DNA from: Dyadobacter sp. CY356
GTDB taxonomy: Bacteria; Bacteroidota; Bacteroidia; Cytophagales; Spirosomataceae
Assembly (NCBI RefSeq): GCF_021440195.1
Contig: NZ_JAJTSZ010000001.1
Coordinates: 558,001-622,000, forward strand
DNA: 64,000 nucleotides
Direction of reading: 5' to 3'
In this document: positions 50,011 through 59,290 of the stretch, in pieces
Layout of the letters: the number at the start of each line of letters is the position of its first letter
Numbering within the stretch: position 1 is the first letter of the stretch
The notes under the pieces: generated by a model
Told to the model about the DNA's origin: nothing
Databases searched by the model: none
The model's input: only the letters and a program-made list of their open reading frames with translations
Program-made: the position numbers and the translations under genes

Positions 50011-52338
50011 ATGAAGAAATTAATTACAATCCTTTTGCCCGTTTTTCTGGCTGGTTCCGCGTTTTCGCAGCAAGCGACGCTGACAGCTGATGACTATCAA
50101 AAAGCAGAAAGTTTTTTATCGCCCAACACCCAGAAGTATGTCGACAATGTGGCCGGAAAACCTACCTGGATTTCACGAGAGCGTTTTTGGTATCGTACAT
50201 TGACGGCTCAGGGCAGCGAATTTATTTTAGTGAATGCGCTCAAAGGAACTCGCCTGCCGGCGTTTAACCAGGCAAAACTGGCGCAGTCTCTTTCTGCTGC
50301 GAGCGGAAAGAGTTACACCGCATTTATGCTTCCATTTCAAACTTTCACTTTTTCGACAGATGAAAAGTCGGTCCTGTTTGCAGCGGGCGGGAAACAGTGG
50401 AAATGTGATTTGAAAACGTATCAAGTTGTTGAGGATACCTCGGCAAAAATAAAAACGGACGAAGATTCGAAGAACGAAATGTTGTCTCCCGATGGGAAAA
50501 AGTCAGTTTTGATCAAAGATTATAACCTGTGGTTACGCGATGTAGCGTCAAACCAGCTTACGCAGCTGACAACCGACGGGGTTAAGGATTTTGGATATGC
50601 AACTGATAATGCAGGCTGGCGTCATAGCGACAAGCCGGTTTTGCTTTGGTCGCCTGATTCTAAAAAGATTTTTACCTATCAGCAGGATGAAAGGAAAGTA
50701 GGCGATATGTTCCTGGTAACAACCAATGTAGGGCATCCAAAACTGGAAGCCTGGAAATATCCTTTGCCGGGAGATAGTGTTGTGGCTATGCTTCATCGTG
50801 TGATTATCAATATTGAAACGCCAAAAGTAGTGCGTTTGCAAATTCCTGCTGATGTGCACAGATCAACGATGGGTGATGATATCAGTCGTGGGGGCGTGTT
50901 AAACGATGCCTCATGGAGTCAGGATGGTTCGCAGCTTGTATTCGTTTCGACATCTCGGGATCACAAAAATGAAAAAGTAAGAATGGCTGATGCCGTATCC
51001 GGTGCTGTAAAAGAGATTTTTGAAGAAACTTCTGCTACGCAGTTTGAGTCGGGCCAACGTGGAATCAGCTGGCGGTATTTGTCTGCAGGCAAGGAAATTA
51101 TCTGGTATTCAGAAAGGGATAATTGGGGACATTTGTATTTATATGACGCGTCGACCGGAAAGCTAAAAAACCAGATTACCAAAGGTGAATGGTTGGTAAC
51201 ACAGTTGATAAAAGTAGATGAAAAGAGCCGCCAGATATTTTTTATGGCTAACGGCAAAGAGTCTGGTAATCCATATTTCAGCCATTTATACAAAATCAAT
51301 TTTGACGGTTCGGGCTTGACTTTGTTAACGCCGGAAGCAGGTTTTCATACGATCTCGCTGTCAACCTCAGAAAACTTTTTCATTGATACCTACTCACAAC
51401 CCGACGTTGCGCCGGTAACTGTTTTGCGTAATATGAGTGGAAAGTTAGTTGCTGAGCTGGAAAAAACGGATGTAAGCCGTTTGAAAGCCATTGGCTGGAA
51501 AGCGCCAATTCCTTTTTCTGTGAAAGCAAAAGATGGGAAAACAGATGTTTACGGATTGATGTATACGCCGACAAAACTTGATTCGACTAAAAAATACCCG
51601 CTTGTGGATTATATATATCCTGGTCCGCAAGGCGGCAGCGTTGGATCATGGGCATTTGCAGCATCCAGAAGAGACAATCAGGCTTTGGCCGAACTTGGAT
51701 TTGTGGTGATCGAACTGGAAGGTACAAGTAATCCATTGCGGTCGAAAAGTTTCCATGATATGAACTATGGACAAATGGCTGAGAATACCCTGCCTGATCA
51801 GGTTTCGGGGATTAAGCAGCTTGCAGCAAAACATAACTGGATCGATACCAGCCGTGTAGGTATGCATGGTCACTCCGGCGGTGGGTTTGCCACGGCCTGT
51901 GCCATGTTCACATATCCTGATTTTTTCAAGGTGGGTATTTCAGAATCGGGCAACCAGGACAACCGTAATTACGAGGACGATTGGGGTGAGCGCTACATTG
52001 GTTTGTTGAAAAATAATGAAAAAGGGGTATCGAATTATGAATTGCAGGCTAATCAGTTATATGCCAAAAATTTGAAAGGGAAACTGATGCTGGCGCACGG
52101 TATGATGGACGACAATGTGCCTCCATACAACACGATGCTGGTTCTTGAAGCACTGGAAAAAGCAAACAAGGATTATGACCTGATCATTTTCCCAAACAGC
52201 CGTCATGGTTATGCGAATTTTGGTCCTTACATGATGAGACGCCGCTGGGATTATTTCGTTCAACATTTGTTAGGCGCAAAACCGCCGAAGGAATATCAGC
52301 TGCATAATGTGGTGGATTCAAGAAATTCGGTGAAATGA
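50011..52338 (+). CDS. S9B family dipeptidyl peptidase IV-like serine peptidase
   Basis: A 775-residue exported peptidase (signal 1-20, ending AFSQ). The N-terminal half is the DPP-IV beta-propeller (LSPDGKKSVLIKDYNLWLRD, PVLLWSPDSKKIFTYQQDER, GISWRYLSAGKEIIWYSERD); the C-terminal alpha/beta-hydrolase domain has the nucleophile Ser622 in GMHGHSGGGFAT, an Asp in AHGMMDDNVPP and a His in NSRHGYANFG. It removes N-terminal dipeptides, usually X-Pro, in the periplasm or outside. The ATG at 50011 gives a proper signal; an earlier in-frame start (49960) would bury it. Monocistronic. Confidence 0.93.
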   Translation: MKKLITILLPVFLAGSAFSQQATLTADDYQKAESFLSPNTQKYVDNVAGKPTWISRERFWYRTLTAQGSEFILVNALKGTRLPAFNQAKLAQSLSAASGKSYTAFMLPFQTFTFSTDEKSVLFAAGGKQWKCDLKTYQVVEDTSAKIKTDEDSKNEMLSPDGKKSVLIKDYNLWLRDVASNQLTQLTTDGVKDFGYATDNAGWRHSDKPVLLWSPDSKKIFTYQQDERKVGDMFLVTTNVGHPKLEAWKYPLPGDSVVAMLHRVIINIETPKVVRLQIPADVHRSTMGDDISRGGVLNDASWSQDGSQLVFVSTSRDHKNEKVRMADAVSGAVKEIFEETSATQFESGQRGISWRYLSAGKEIIWYSERDNWGHLYLYDASTGKLKNQITKGEWLVTQLIKVDEKSRQIFFMANGKESGNPYFSHLYKINFDGSGLTLLTPEAGFHTISLSTSENFFIDTYSQPDVAPVTVLRNMSGKLVAELEKTDVSRLKAIGWKAPIPFSVKAKDGKTDVYGLMYTPTKLDSTKKYPLVDYIYPGPQGGSVGSWAFAASRRDNQALAELGFVVIELEGTSNPLRSKSFHDMNYGQMAENTLPDQVSGIKQLAAKHNWIDTSRVGMHGHSGGGFATACAMFTYPDFFKVGISESGNQDNRNYEDDWGERYIGLLKNNEKGVSNYELQANQLYAKNLKGKLMLAHGMMDDNVPPYNTMLVLEALEKANKDYDLIIFPNSRHGYANFGPYMMRRRWDYFVQHLLGAKPPKEYQLHNVVDSRNSVK

Positions 52339-52360
52339 TTTAATGCATTTACTAATAAAT

Positions 52361-52396
52361 GGGGGCAATCGTATAACCGGCTGTCCCCGTTTTGTT
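52361..52396. terminator. Possible terminator between convergent genes
   Basis: GGGGGCA / TGTCCCC stem with a 14-nt loop containing CCGG, followed by GTTTTGTTT. Weaker than the others here. Confidence 0.45.
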
Positions 52397-52496
52397 TAAA
52401 AAAGAATATTAATTTTTTACTCAATATTATTTCCTAAAATCTTTTCCTGTTTTTTAAACGTCATTAAAAATCAGAATACGTATCGGAGAATCAGGT

Positions 52497-52904
52497 TTAA
52501 TCTATATCATCTGGATAATTTTCTGTCGGAAAGGCTTCCAAATATTGCCGTATCTGGTCGTCATTTAATTTTCGATCTACGATTTGCTGTAATTGCTCAG
52601 TTGTGGCTTTATATAGACCTGACCATCCACTTGGCGGATCAAGAGCGACACGCAAAAGTTGATACTTTTTATTATAGTTTGCCAGGTAACATGGACCGAA
52701 ATCCGTGTATCCACTAACCTGGTAAAATTCCCGATTCAGAAGATTTCTTTTTACTTGTTTGTTCAGTTCCTGAATCGTCTCAACACTGCCATTCTCGCAA
52801 TTCGCCAGTTTCATACCAGTCCTATTGCTGCCTGAAATTTCCCAATAAGCGATCAAAACAAAAAGAGGAAAAAGTACCCAGATAAGAAATGATTTAAGTT
52901 TCAT
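52497..52904 (-). CDS. Hypothetical membrane-anchored protein (135 aa)
   Basis: A protein with one N-terminal membrane segment (about 5-22, FLIWVLFPLFVLIAYWEI) and an extracytoplasmic part with two Cys (NCENGS and FGPCYLANY) that may form a disulfide. No known motif is seen. The tail is acidic (ENYPDDID). It lies 73 nt upstream of no obvious partner; the next minus-strand gene (52978-53439) may be co-transcribed because it ends 73 nt before this start. Confidence 0.55.
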   Translation of the reverse strand: MKLKSFLIWVLFPLFVLIAYWEISGSNRTGMKLANCENGSVETIQELNKQVKRNLLNREFYQVSGYTDFGPCYLANYNKKYQLLRVALDPPSGWSGLYKATTEQLQQIVDRKLNDDQIRQYLEAFPTENYPDDID

Positions 52905-52977
52905 TGGTAATAGAAATTGCGAATTCGTTTGAACTGAAAATTATTTATAAGGCAAAAAAATCATCTTGCCGATAATA

Positions 52978-53439
52978 TTACAAATCTTCATTCCTCACCA
53001 AAAGCTGATATTCCGTTAGCCCATATCCGGATTCCTCTCTACTTAGAATATTGGAAACCCATCGATCATTTTTCATGGGATTTAATTCAAAAGCTAATGT
53101 TTTCACTCCGTTTTCCAGTTTGAAAAACTTGATGTGTTTAAACGTATGAAACGGCGTTGGATTTAATCCGAAGTTACCAAGATCTTCAAAAAGTTTTGTT
53201 GTTGCAAGGTGGGGAATGATAACTGTGCTGTCTATATCAACCATTTTGTTAATGCTTAGATCATAAGTTGGTACAGGAAATTGAGCATATAGATCCTTAT
53301 CTGTCTGGTTCTTTACATAATAAAAAGATCCGCCAACAGGCTCATTGATGATTTCATTAACGGGGCTATCAGGATTTTTACATCCTGAAAACAGCAACGT
53401 TAGAAAAATTAAGATTATTCCAGTTTGAGTCCGGTTCAT
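52978..53439 (-). CDS. Hypothetical lipoprotein (153 aa)
   Basis: MNRTQTGIILIFLTLLFSGC gives a clear lipoprotein signal (lipobox FSGC, C20). The mature part shows SFYYVKNQTDKDLYAQFPVP and HTFKHIKFFKLENGVKTLAF, a small beta-rich domain that I do not recognise. Earlier in-frame Met codons, up to 53559, would place 40 residues before the signal and are rejected. It may share a transcript with the 135-residue membrane protein downstream. Confidence 0.6.
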   Translation of the reverse strand: MNRTQTGIILIFLTLLFSGCKNPDSPVNEIINEPVGGSFYYVKNQTDKDLYAQFPVPTYDLSINKMVDIDSTVIIPHLATTKLFEDLGNFGLNPTPFHTFKHIKFFKLENGVKTLAFELNPMKNDRWVSNILSREESGYGLTEYQLLVRNEDL

Positions 53440-53657
53440 TTTGGTATAAGTTAAGATAGGATACATCATGGACACAGTTTGTGTAAATATGGTTGCTTCG
53501 GGTTTTAGATCGGGTAAGTGATAAGGAAATTTTGAGGAAGAATTGTGGGTAAAAGCCACATCGGGAAACCGGTCAGATTATATGAAACATTAGAATTGTT
53601 GATAAATATGGCTGGCTCAGTTTTTTTATATTCTTTGTTAAATCAACAAAACTAAAA

Positions 53658-53918
53658 ATGGCAACTACAAACAATCAATCGAACGATGAGGATGAAAATC
53701 CTTCAACCCAAAATCAGGTAATAAAAGGCGATAATACCGTTAAGGATCCCGATGAATGGACTACGGGAGCTGAGCCTATGACTGGTGCACAGCAATCTTA
53801 TTTAAAAACACTTTCTGACGAAGCAGGTGTGGAGTTTGACGAAAATTTAAGTAAGGCAGAAGCGTCAAAACGCATTGATGAACTGCAACATAAAACGGGC
53901 AGAGGATTAAGTAATTAA
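53658..53918 (+). CDS. DUF3072 family small protein
   Basis: An 86-residue acidic, soluble protein. The C-terminal part PDEWTTGAEPMTGAQQSYLK followed by TLSDEAGVEFDENLSKAEAS and KRIDELQHKTGRG is the DUF3072 pattern, probably two or three helices. The first 30 residues are polar and disordered. The function of the family is unknown; stress or general abundance roles have been guessed. It is monocistronic with a strong terminator. Confidence 0.88.
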   Translation: MATTNNQSNDEDENPSTQNQVIKGDNTVKDPDEWTTGAEPMTGAQQSYLKTLSDEAGVEFDENLSKAEASKRIDELQHKTGRGLSN

Positions 53919-53932
53919 TTTTCCCAGTTAAA

Positions 53933-53987
53933 ATAACCGGCTGTTAATGATGAGATTTTTTCTCTGATTAGCAGCCGGTTATCTTTT
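53933..53987 (+). terminator. Long stem-loop terminator after DUF3072 gene
   Basis: Perfect 11-bp arms ATAACCGGCTG / CAGCCGGTTAT, extended by TTAAT/ATTAG-like pairing, followed by CTTTT. The loop itself carries a TTTTTT tract. Confidence 0.75.
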
Positions 53988-54175
53988 GTGCAAGTTGGGA
54001 AAATTTTTATCCTGGATATTGAATATGGATACATTCAAATTTTTTTAATTAAATAACAGTCAGTAATTTGATTACGAACATATTATATGCGTTTTGACGG
54101 GTAACTTCTGTGGTATATTCACTTTTTTAAATAATCAGAAAGTGAAAATTCCTAACACCTTTACCGCCCGTTATT

Positions 54176-57043
54176 ATGTCCGCATTTCGTCCACTTGTTC
54201 TGTTGCTGATAATATTTTTTATTGTCCCCAATCCTTTCAGCAAGGCTCAGAAATCTAAAAATTCCGTCGTTGTCGATACCACGCATTTTGATAGAGATTA
54301 TGCCTTGGAAGCAACCATGCTTGGCTTTTTCGCACCGGATGGTTCCCGTAACCCAACTTTAAAAGCAAACAAAGGAGATCGTGTCAGGATTAAAATCACC
54401 AACGGTGAGCTAATGACGCATGACATTTCTTTGGAAAAAATGGGACTGAAAAGTAAGGTGATCATAGAAAAAGGCACAAGCACCAGTCTTGTTTTTAAAG
54501 CTGTGGAAAGTGATACCTATTTCTGTTCGGTGCCAGGCCACCGTGCAGCAGGAATGGTGGGAAGTTTTGAAGTAGTGGAAGGTGTGATTTCTGATAAAAC
54601 AGTGGCCGGAAAGTTACCAGAAAAAGATGGAAGACCTCTGAATCTGAATTTTGAAACAGGAAACTTAACAAACTGGACGGCAACCGGCGATGCTTTCACA
54701 AATCCTCTTTTTTCAGAAGATCCGTCACCGGTTCATGAAAAAGACATGCATATAGGCTATGAGGGGAAATATTTCCTGAGTAGCGGTGGTACTACAAATT
54801 ATAAGCTTACAGGAACGCTGACTTCCATTCCTTTTAAAGTGACCCAACCTTTTGCAGCTTTCCGGGTTTCCGGGGGAGCTTTGCAGGATACAAGAGTAGA
54901 ACTTGTGCTGGCCGGTACAGACAGCGTCATTTTTCATATTACAGGGCAGGGAAGAGCAACTTTGCAGCCGGCTGTGGTTGATCTTCAGCCTTATCTGAAC
55001 AAAGAAATTTTTATCCGGATTATAGATAATGAAACCGGTATTTCGCAGATTCCATATATACCCAACGACAAATGGGCGCATATCAATTTTGATGACTTTC
55101 TATTTTATCCAAGTCGCCCTGATTTTCCTAACGAGCTGAAACAAAAAGATATCATCGTTTTACCACCTTTGGATCCCGTCCTTAACGCCGGACTTTCGGG
55201 GACGGAAGCAGCCAAAGTGATGACGCTGCCAAAAGGTTTTAAAATTACGCTGGCAGCAGCAGAGCCCGATATTATTCGCCCGATCAGCTTTACATTTGAT
55301 TCCCGCGGCAGACTGTGGGTTGTGGAGGGACATACCTATCCCGTACCTGCGCCGGAGGGACAAGGAAAAGACCGCATTCTGATTTTTGAAGATACAGACG
55401 GTGACGGAACGCTGGATAAAAGAAAGGTTTTTACAGAAGGATTAAATCTGGTTAGTGGAATCGAAGTGGGAATGGGCGGGGTTTGGCTGGGTGCTGCGCC
55501 GTATTTATTATTCATCCCGATTGATGCTAAAAATGATAAACCCGCCGGTCCGCCGCAAAAATTACTGGATGGCTGGGGCGTGGATGATACGCATGAGGTA
55601 CTCAACAATTTAAGATGGGGCCCGGATGGCTGGCTTTATGGAACGCATGGTGTTTTCACCCGTTCTAATGTGGGAAAACCAGGTTCTGCTGATGCAGAAC
55701 GTACCAAAATCAATGCCGGCGTTTGGAGATTCCATCCAACCTCTCATGAGTTTGAGGTATTTGCAGAAGGTTCAAGTAATCCATGGGGTATCGATTTTAA
55801 TGATTATGGACATCCGTTTATCACCGTTTGCGTGATCCCGCATATGTATCACGTCATACAGGGCGCGCGATATCAGCGGCAGGCCGGACAACATTTCAAT
55901 CCCTATACTTATGATGATATCAAAACCATTGCTGACCATGTGCATTGGGTGGGAGAACGCGGTCCTCACGCCGGGAACTTCCGTTCAGGATCAGCCGGTG
56001 GTGGGCACGCCCATGCAGGAGCGATGATTTATCTGGGTGGTGGCACCTGGCCGCAGGAGTATCGCAATGAAATTTTCATGAATAATATCAATGGCGCAAA
56101 ACTGAATATTGATCACCTGGAACGAAAAGGATCAGGATATCTGGCAACACATAAAAATGATTTTTTGGCCATGAACGATTCCTGGTCGCAGTGGCTGAAT
56201 TTTAAATATGATCCGAGCGGTTCTGTTTTTGCGATAGACTGGTATGACAAAAACCAATGTCACAGTCCGAATCCGGATGTTCACAACAAAACGATGGGCA
56301 GAATATTTAAAATTACGCACGAAAATGATAAGTGGGTAAAAGTGGATTTGTCAAAAGCTTCTGATATGGAGCTTGTCAATTATCAGCTCAATAAAAATGA
56401 GTGGTATGTAAGGCAGGCTCGGGTGATTTTACAGGAACGCGGCCCGAATAAAAAAGTGCACAAAGCATTGAAAGAAATGCTGGCAAATAATCCGGATCCG
56501 ACAAGAAAACTTCGTGCGTTGTGGACGCTTCACGTTACAAAAGGTCTAACTAAAAAAGATCTTACTGATTTGCTCACCAACGACAATGAATATGTAAGGA
56601 GCTGGGCAATTCAACTTCTGACAGAAAGTAAAAATGTCTCTCCCGAAACATTAAAACGGTTTGTTGCTTTGGCACAAAATGACAATTCACCGCTGGTGAG
56701 ATTGTATCTGACTTCGGCCATGCTCCGGTTGCAGCCTGCGCAACGCTGGGATGTTGTCGAAGCGCTTTCACAGAAAGTTGAGGACAAAGACGATCACAAT
56801 TTGCCATTAATGGTTTGGTATGCAGCCGAACCTTTGGCAGCCATTGATATGAAACGAGCTTTGCAGATGGCGCAAAAATCTAAATTGCCTAACATTTTGC
56901 CATACACCATTCAGCGTGTTGCAGCGATCGGAACGGACGATTCAAAAAAGGTATTGAAAGATTTGAATGAAAAATTGGGACAGTCCGGTTCGCATGAAAA
57001 TCATGAAAGCCAGATGTTGATTAGTAAGGTTTTGGAGAAATAA
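54176..57043 (+). CDS. Cupredoxin-PVC-type dehydrogenase-HEAT repeat protein
   Basis: A 955-residue exported protein (signal 1-24, ending SKAQ). Residues about 36-137 form a plastocyanin-like domain with a full type-1 copper set: H82, C117, H122 and M127 (THDI and CSVPGHRAAGM). A discoidin-like sandwich follows (about 150-320), then a seven-blade propeller of the PVC-type membrane-bound dehydrogenase group (about 345-720; LPKGFKITLAAAEPDIIRPI, GRLWVVEGHTYP, NLRWGPDGWLYGTHG, SNPWGIDFND) and HEAT-like helices (about 740-950). The usual C-terminal cytochrome c is missing, so the copper domain may take over electron transfer (inference). An FG-GAP protein gene follows after 30 nt. Confidence 0.85.
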   Translation: MSAFRPLVLLLIIFFIVPNPFSKAQKSKNSVVVDTTHFDRDYALEATMLGFFAPDGSRNPTLKANKGDRVRIKITNGELMTHDISLEKMGLKSKVIIEKGTSTSLVFKAVESDTYFCSVPGHRAAGMVGSFEVVEGVISDKTVAGKLPEKDGRPLNLNFETGNLTNWTATGDAFTNPLFSEDPSPVHEKDMHIGYEGKYFLSSGGTTNYKLTGTLTSIPFKVTQPFAAFRVSGGALQDTRVELVLAGTDSVIFHITGQGRATLQPAVVDLQPYLNKEIFIRIIDNETGISQIPYIPNDKWAHINFDDFLFYPSRPDFPNELKQKDIIVLPPLDPVLNAGLSGTEAAKVMTLPKGFKITLAAAEPDIIRPISFTFDSRGRLWVVEGHTYPVPAPEGQGKDRILIFEDTDGDGTLDKRKVFTEGLNLVSGIEVGMGGVWLGAAPYLLFIPIDAKNDKPAGPPQKLLDGWGVDDTHEVLNNLRWGPDGWLYGTHGVFTRSNVGKPGSADAERTKINAGVWRFHPTSHEFEVFAEGSSNPWGIDFNDYGHPFITVCVIPHMYHVIQGARYQRQAGQHFNPYTYDDIKTIADHVHWVGERGPHAGNFRSGSAGGGHAHAGAMIYLGGGTWPQEYRNEIFMNNINGAKLNIDHLERKGSGYLATHKNDFLAMNDSWSQWLNFKYDPSGSVFAIDWYDKNQCHSPNPDVHNKTMGRIFKITHENDKWVKVDLSKASDMELVNYQLNKNEWYVRQARVILQERGPNKKVHKALKEMLANNPDPTRKLRALWTLHVTKGLTKKDLTDLLTNDNEYVRSWAIQLLTESKNVSPETLKRFVALAQNDNSPLVRLYLTSAMLRLQPAQRWDVVEALSQKVEDKDDHNLPLMVWYAAEPLAAIDMKRALQMAQKSKLPNILPYTIQRVAAIGTDDSKKVLKDLNEKLGQSGSHENHESQMLISKVLEK

Positions 57044-57073
57044 TTGGTATTCAGAAATAAAAAGTCAGTAAAC

Positions 57074-58279
57074 ATGAAGTTCGAATACACTGCAAAATAC
57101 CATAGTCTTTTTCCTGTAATACTGTTTATAAGTCTGAGCATGAATATTTCATACGCCCAGACCTATACGGCGGGAACTTCAAAAGATTTTAAAAAGACAA
57201 AATTAACGGGCGATTTTATTTCGGAAGGTGCAGCTGTGGCGGACGTTAATAAGGATGGTAAAATAGACATCATTGCAGGTTACTACTGGTTTGAAGCACC
57301 GAACTGGACCCGCCATGAAATGGCACCTTCACGTATTTTTGATCCTTTGACTGAATATAGTAATTCCTTTTTAAATCTGGGAATGGATGTAAATCTGGAT
57401 GGCTGGGATGATGCGGTCATCGTTGACTTTCCCGGAAAACCCGGTTTCTGGTTTGAAAATCCACAAAACAAACCTGGCTTCTGGAAAAAACATATCATCG
57501 CTGATAGTGTGGGAATAACCAATGAATCACCCAATTTTGTTGATATAGATGGGGATGGAAGAATTGATATTCTGTGTGGGGATAAGGTAAAAAAACAGAT
57601 GATCTGGTTGCAGGCACCTTTGAAAAAAGGTGAAACGGAATGGAAACGTTTTGCGATCAGCAAGGAAAATGCCCCTGGAACAGAACCGTTTTCTCATGGA
57701 ATAGGCTTTGGCGATGTGAATAAAGATGGCATAAATGATGTCACCGTAATGGAAGGCTGGTTTGAAGGGAAAAAGGATCCGAAAGAAGGAAACTGGGTTT
57801 TTCATAATGCAAATCTCGGTGAACCCTGTTCACATATGCAGGTTATGGATGTGAATGGAGACGGAAAAAATGATGTGGTGAGCGCATCAGCACATTCCAT
57901 GGGCGTTTGGTGGCATGAACAGATTACGGATTCCAAAGGCAGACTTTACTTCGTTTCACATTTAATGAGCCAAACAACAGCTCAAACCCATTCTTCGATC
58001 ATGGCTGATCTGAACGGCGACGGGCGGAAAGATTACATTACCGGAAAAAGATATCTGGCTCATCATGGCCACGATCCGGGTGACAGTGATCCACCAATTT
58101 TGTTATGGTTCGAGTTTAATTCTACAAAACAGCCGTATTACACAGAACATGTTATCGACAGTGACTCCGGTGCAGGGTTAAATATAACGGTGAAAGATAT
58201 GAATGGAGACAGTAAGCCGGATATTGTGGTTGCCAATAAACATGGTGTATTTCTCTTTGAAAATTTGACGAAAAAGTAG
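57074..58279 (+). CDS. FG-GAP/VCBS repeat secreted protein
   Basis: A 401-residue exported protein (signal about 1-31, ending SYAQ). Six repeats with DxNxDG-type calcium-binding loops (VADVNKDGKIDIIAGYYWFE, FVDIDGDGRIDILCGD, GDVNKDGINDVTV, MDVNGDGKNDVVSASA, ADLNGDGRKDYITG, KDMNGDSKPDIVVANKHG) build a beta-propeller. Proteins of this kind bind ligands or partners and are often encoded beside dehydrogenase-like propellers. It is co-transcribed with the cupredoxin-dehydrogenase gene. The ATG at 57074 is preferred to a TTG at 57044. Confidence 0.85.
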   Translation: MKFEYTAKYHSLFPVILFISLSMNISYAQTYTAGTSKDFKKTKLTGDFISEGAAVADVNKDGKIDIIAGYYWFEAPNWTRHEMAPSRIFDPLTEYSNSFLNLGMDVNLDGWDDAVIVDFPGKPGFWFENPQNKPGFWKKHIIADSVGITNESPNFVDIDGDGRIDILCGDKVKKQMIWLQAPLKKGETEWKRFAISKENAPGTEPFSHGIGFGDVNKDGINDVTVMEGWFEGKKDPKEGNWVFHNANLGEPCSHMQVMDVNGDGKNDVVSASAHSMGVWWHEQITDSKGRLYFVSHLMSQTTAQTHSSIMADLNGDGRKDYITGKRYLAHHGHDPGDSDPPILLWFEFNSTKQPYYTEHVIDSDSGAGLNITVKDMNGDSKPDIVVANKHGVFLFENLTKK

Positions 58280-58350
58280 TTAGTGGTGTAATATATTTGA
58301 GCATCGAAATAATAGTATAATAATTTTTACGCATCAACAAAATTAAGAGT

Positions 58351-59130
58351 ATGCCAGAATTATCAGACTTACAAGTATATAGCAAAAACCTGGTTAAAAA
58401 GTTGAAAGGGAAGGAGCTGGAAAAAATTGTAATTGTAGAAAAGAGCAAAATCGAAGCTACTGAAAAAGAATTTAATACAGCTTTGTCGGGAAAACACTTG
58501 AAAGATGTTTATCGTGTAGGGAAAGAATTATATTTTGATTTTGGGAAAGATGCTCTGGTCAGTATGCACCTGATGCTCAATGGAAAACTGATTCAGGATG
58601 ACAAAGAGGAAAGACCAAAGCATACCATTGCGGCTTTCATTTTCAAAGACGGAAATCAGCTTGCCATGACAGATTTTCAAAAAATCGCTAAGATTACGCT
58701 TAATCCTGAGCCGAATGATGTCGTCGACGCGCTTTCGGATGAACTGACTGCCGTATGGCTGGAGGGAAAACTGCAAAAAAGCAGAGCTATTATAAAATCA
58801 TTTATTATTGATCAAAAGATGATTGGTGGGATTGGAAATGCCTATGCTGACGAGATTTTGTGGGAAGCCAAAATATCGCCTAAATCTATATCGTCCAAAA
58901 TTCCGAAGGAAGCTGTCGCCAGGCTTGCCAAAGCTATAAAAGATGTTTTGATCAATGCAGAGAAGGAAATATTAAAGTCTAATCCCGATATCATCAGTGG
59001 AGAAATTCGTGATTTTATGGCCGTTCACAACAGCAAACGAAAAACAAGTCCGACGGGAGCTGAGATTATAAATGAGAAAATTGGCGGGAAAAGCACCTAT
59101 TATACTGACGAGCAGGAGCTGTATTCATGA
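58351..59130 (+). CDS. Fpg/Nei-family DNA glycosylase with zincless finger
   Basis: A 259-residue base-excision enzyme of the Fpg/Nei superfamily. MPELSDLQVY gives the catalytic Pro2 (the usual opening is PELPEV), GKELYFDF a beta-sheet Lys, MHLMLNGKL the strand-separation loop and DQKMIGGIGNAYADEILWEA the helix-two-turn-helix. The C-terminal finger (SPTGAEIINEKIGGKSTYYT) has none of the four Cys zinc ligands and ends with K in place of the usual Arg of GRGT. Zincless fingers are known in NEIL1 and some plant and viral Nei proteins. It is monocistronic. Substrate probably oxidised bases, but not certain because of the changed finger. Confidence 0.88.
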   Translation: MPELSDLQVYSKNLVKKLKGKELEKIVIVEKSKIEATEKEFNTALSGKHLKDVYRVGKELYFDFGKDALVSMHLMLNGKLIQDDKEERPKHTIAAFIFKDGNQLAMTDFQKIAKITLNPEPNDVVDALSDELTAVWLEGKLQKSRAIIKSFIIDQKMIGGIGNAYADEILWEAKISPKSISSKIPKEAVARLAKAIKDVLINAEKEILKSNPDIISGEIRDFMAVHNSKRKTSPTGAEIINEKIGGKSTYYTDEQELYS

Positions 59131-59167
59131 TTTGGAAAGATTGAAATCAGATGAATTTATTCCCTGG

Positions 59168-59215
59168 CCTGTGTCCTCACAGGACTTGTAATTTAGGTCT
59201 GTGGAGACATAGACC
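59168..59215. repeat. Pair of short hairpins, possible REP-like element
   Basis: CCTGTG-TCCT-CACAGG (59168-59183) and GGTCTGTG-GAGA-CATAGACC (59196-59215; 8-bp stem with one G-U, GNRA loop) follow each other 12 nt apart between the glycosylase gene and its terminator. The second could also pair across to neighbouring sequence. The form suggests a dispersed intergenic element, which one window cannot prove. Confidence 0.4.
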
Positions 59216-59231
59216 AAGAAAAGACCATATA

Positions 59232-59279
59232 AAAAAAACAGGCTGCCTCAACCCTCGTTGAAACAGCCTGCTTTTTTAT
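59232..59279. terminator. Bidirectional intrinsic terminator
   Basis: Stem ACAGGCTG / CAGCCTGC plus inner CTCAA/TTGAA pairing, with an A8 run before and T6 after. It serves the convergent glycosylase and LLM genes. Confidence 0.88.
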
Positions 59280-59290
59280 ATCAAAATATT

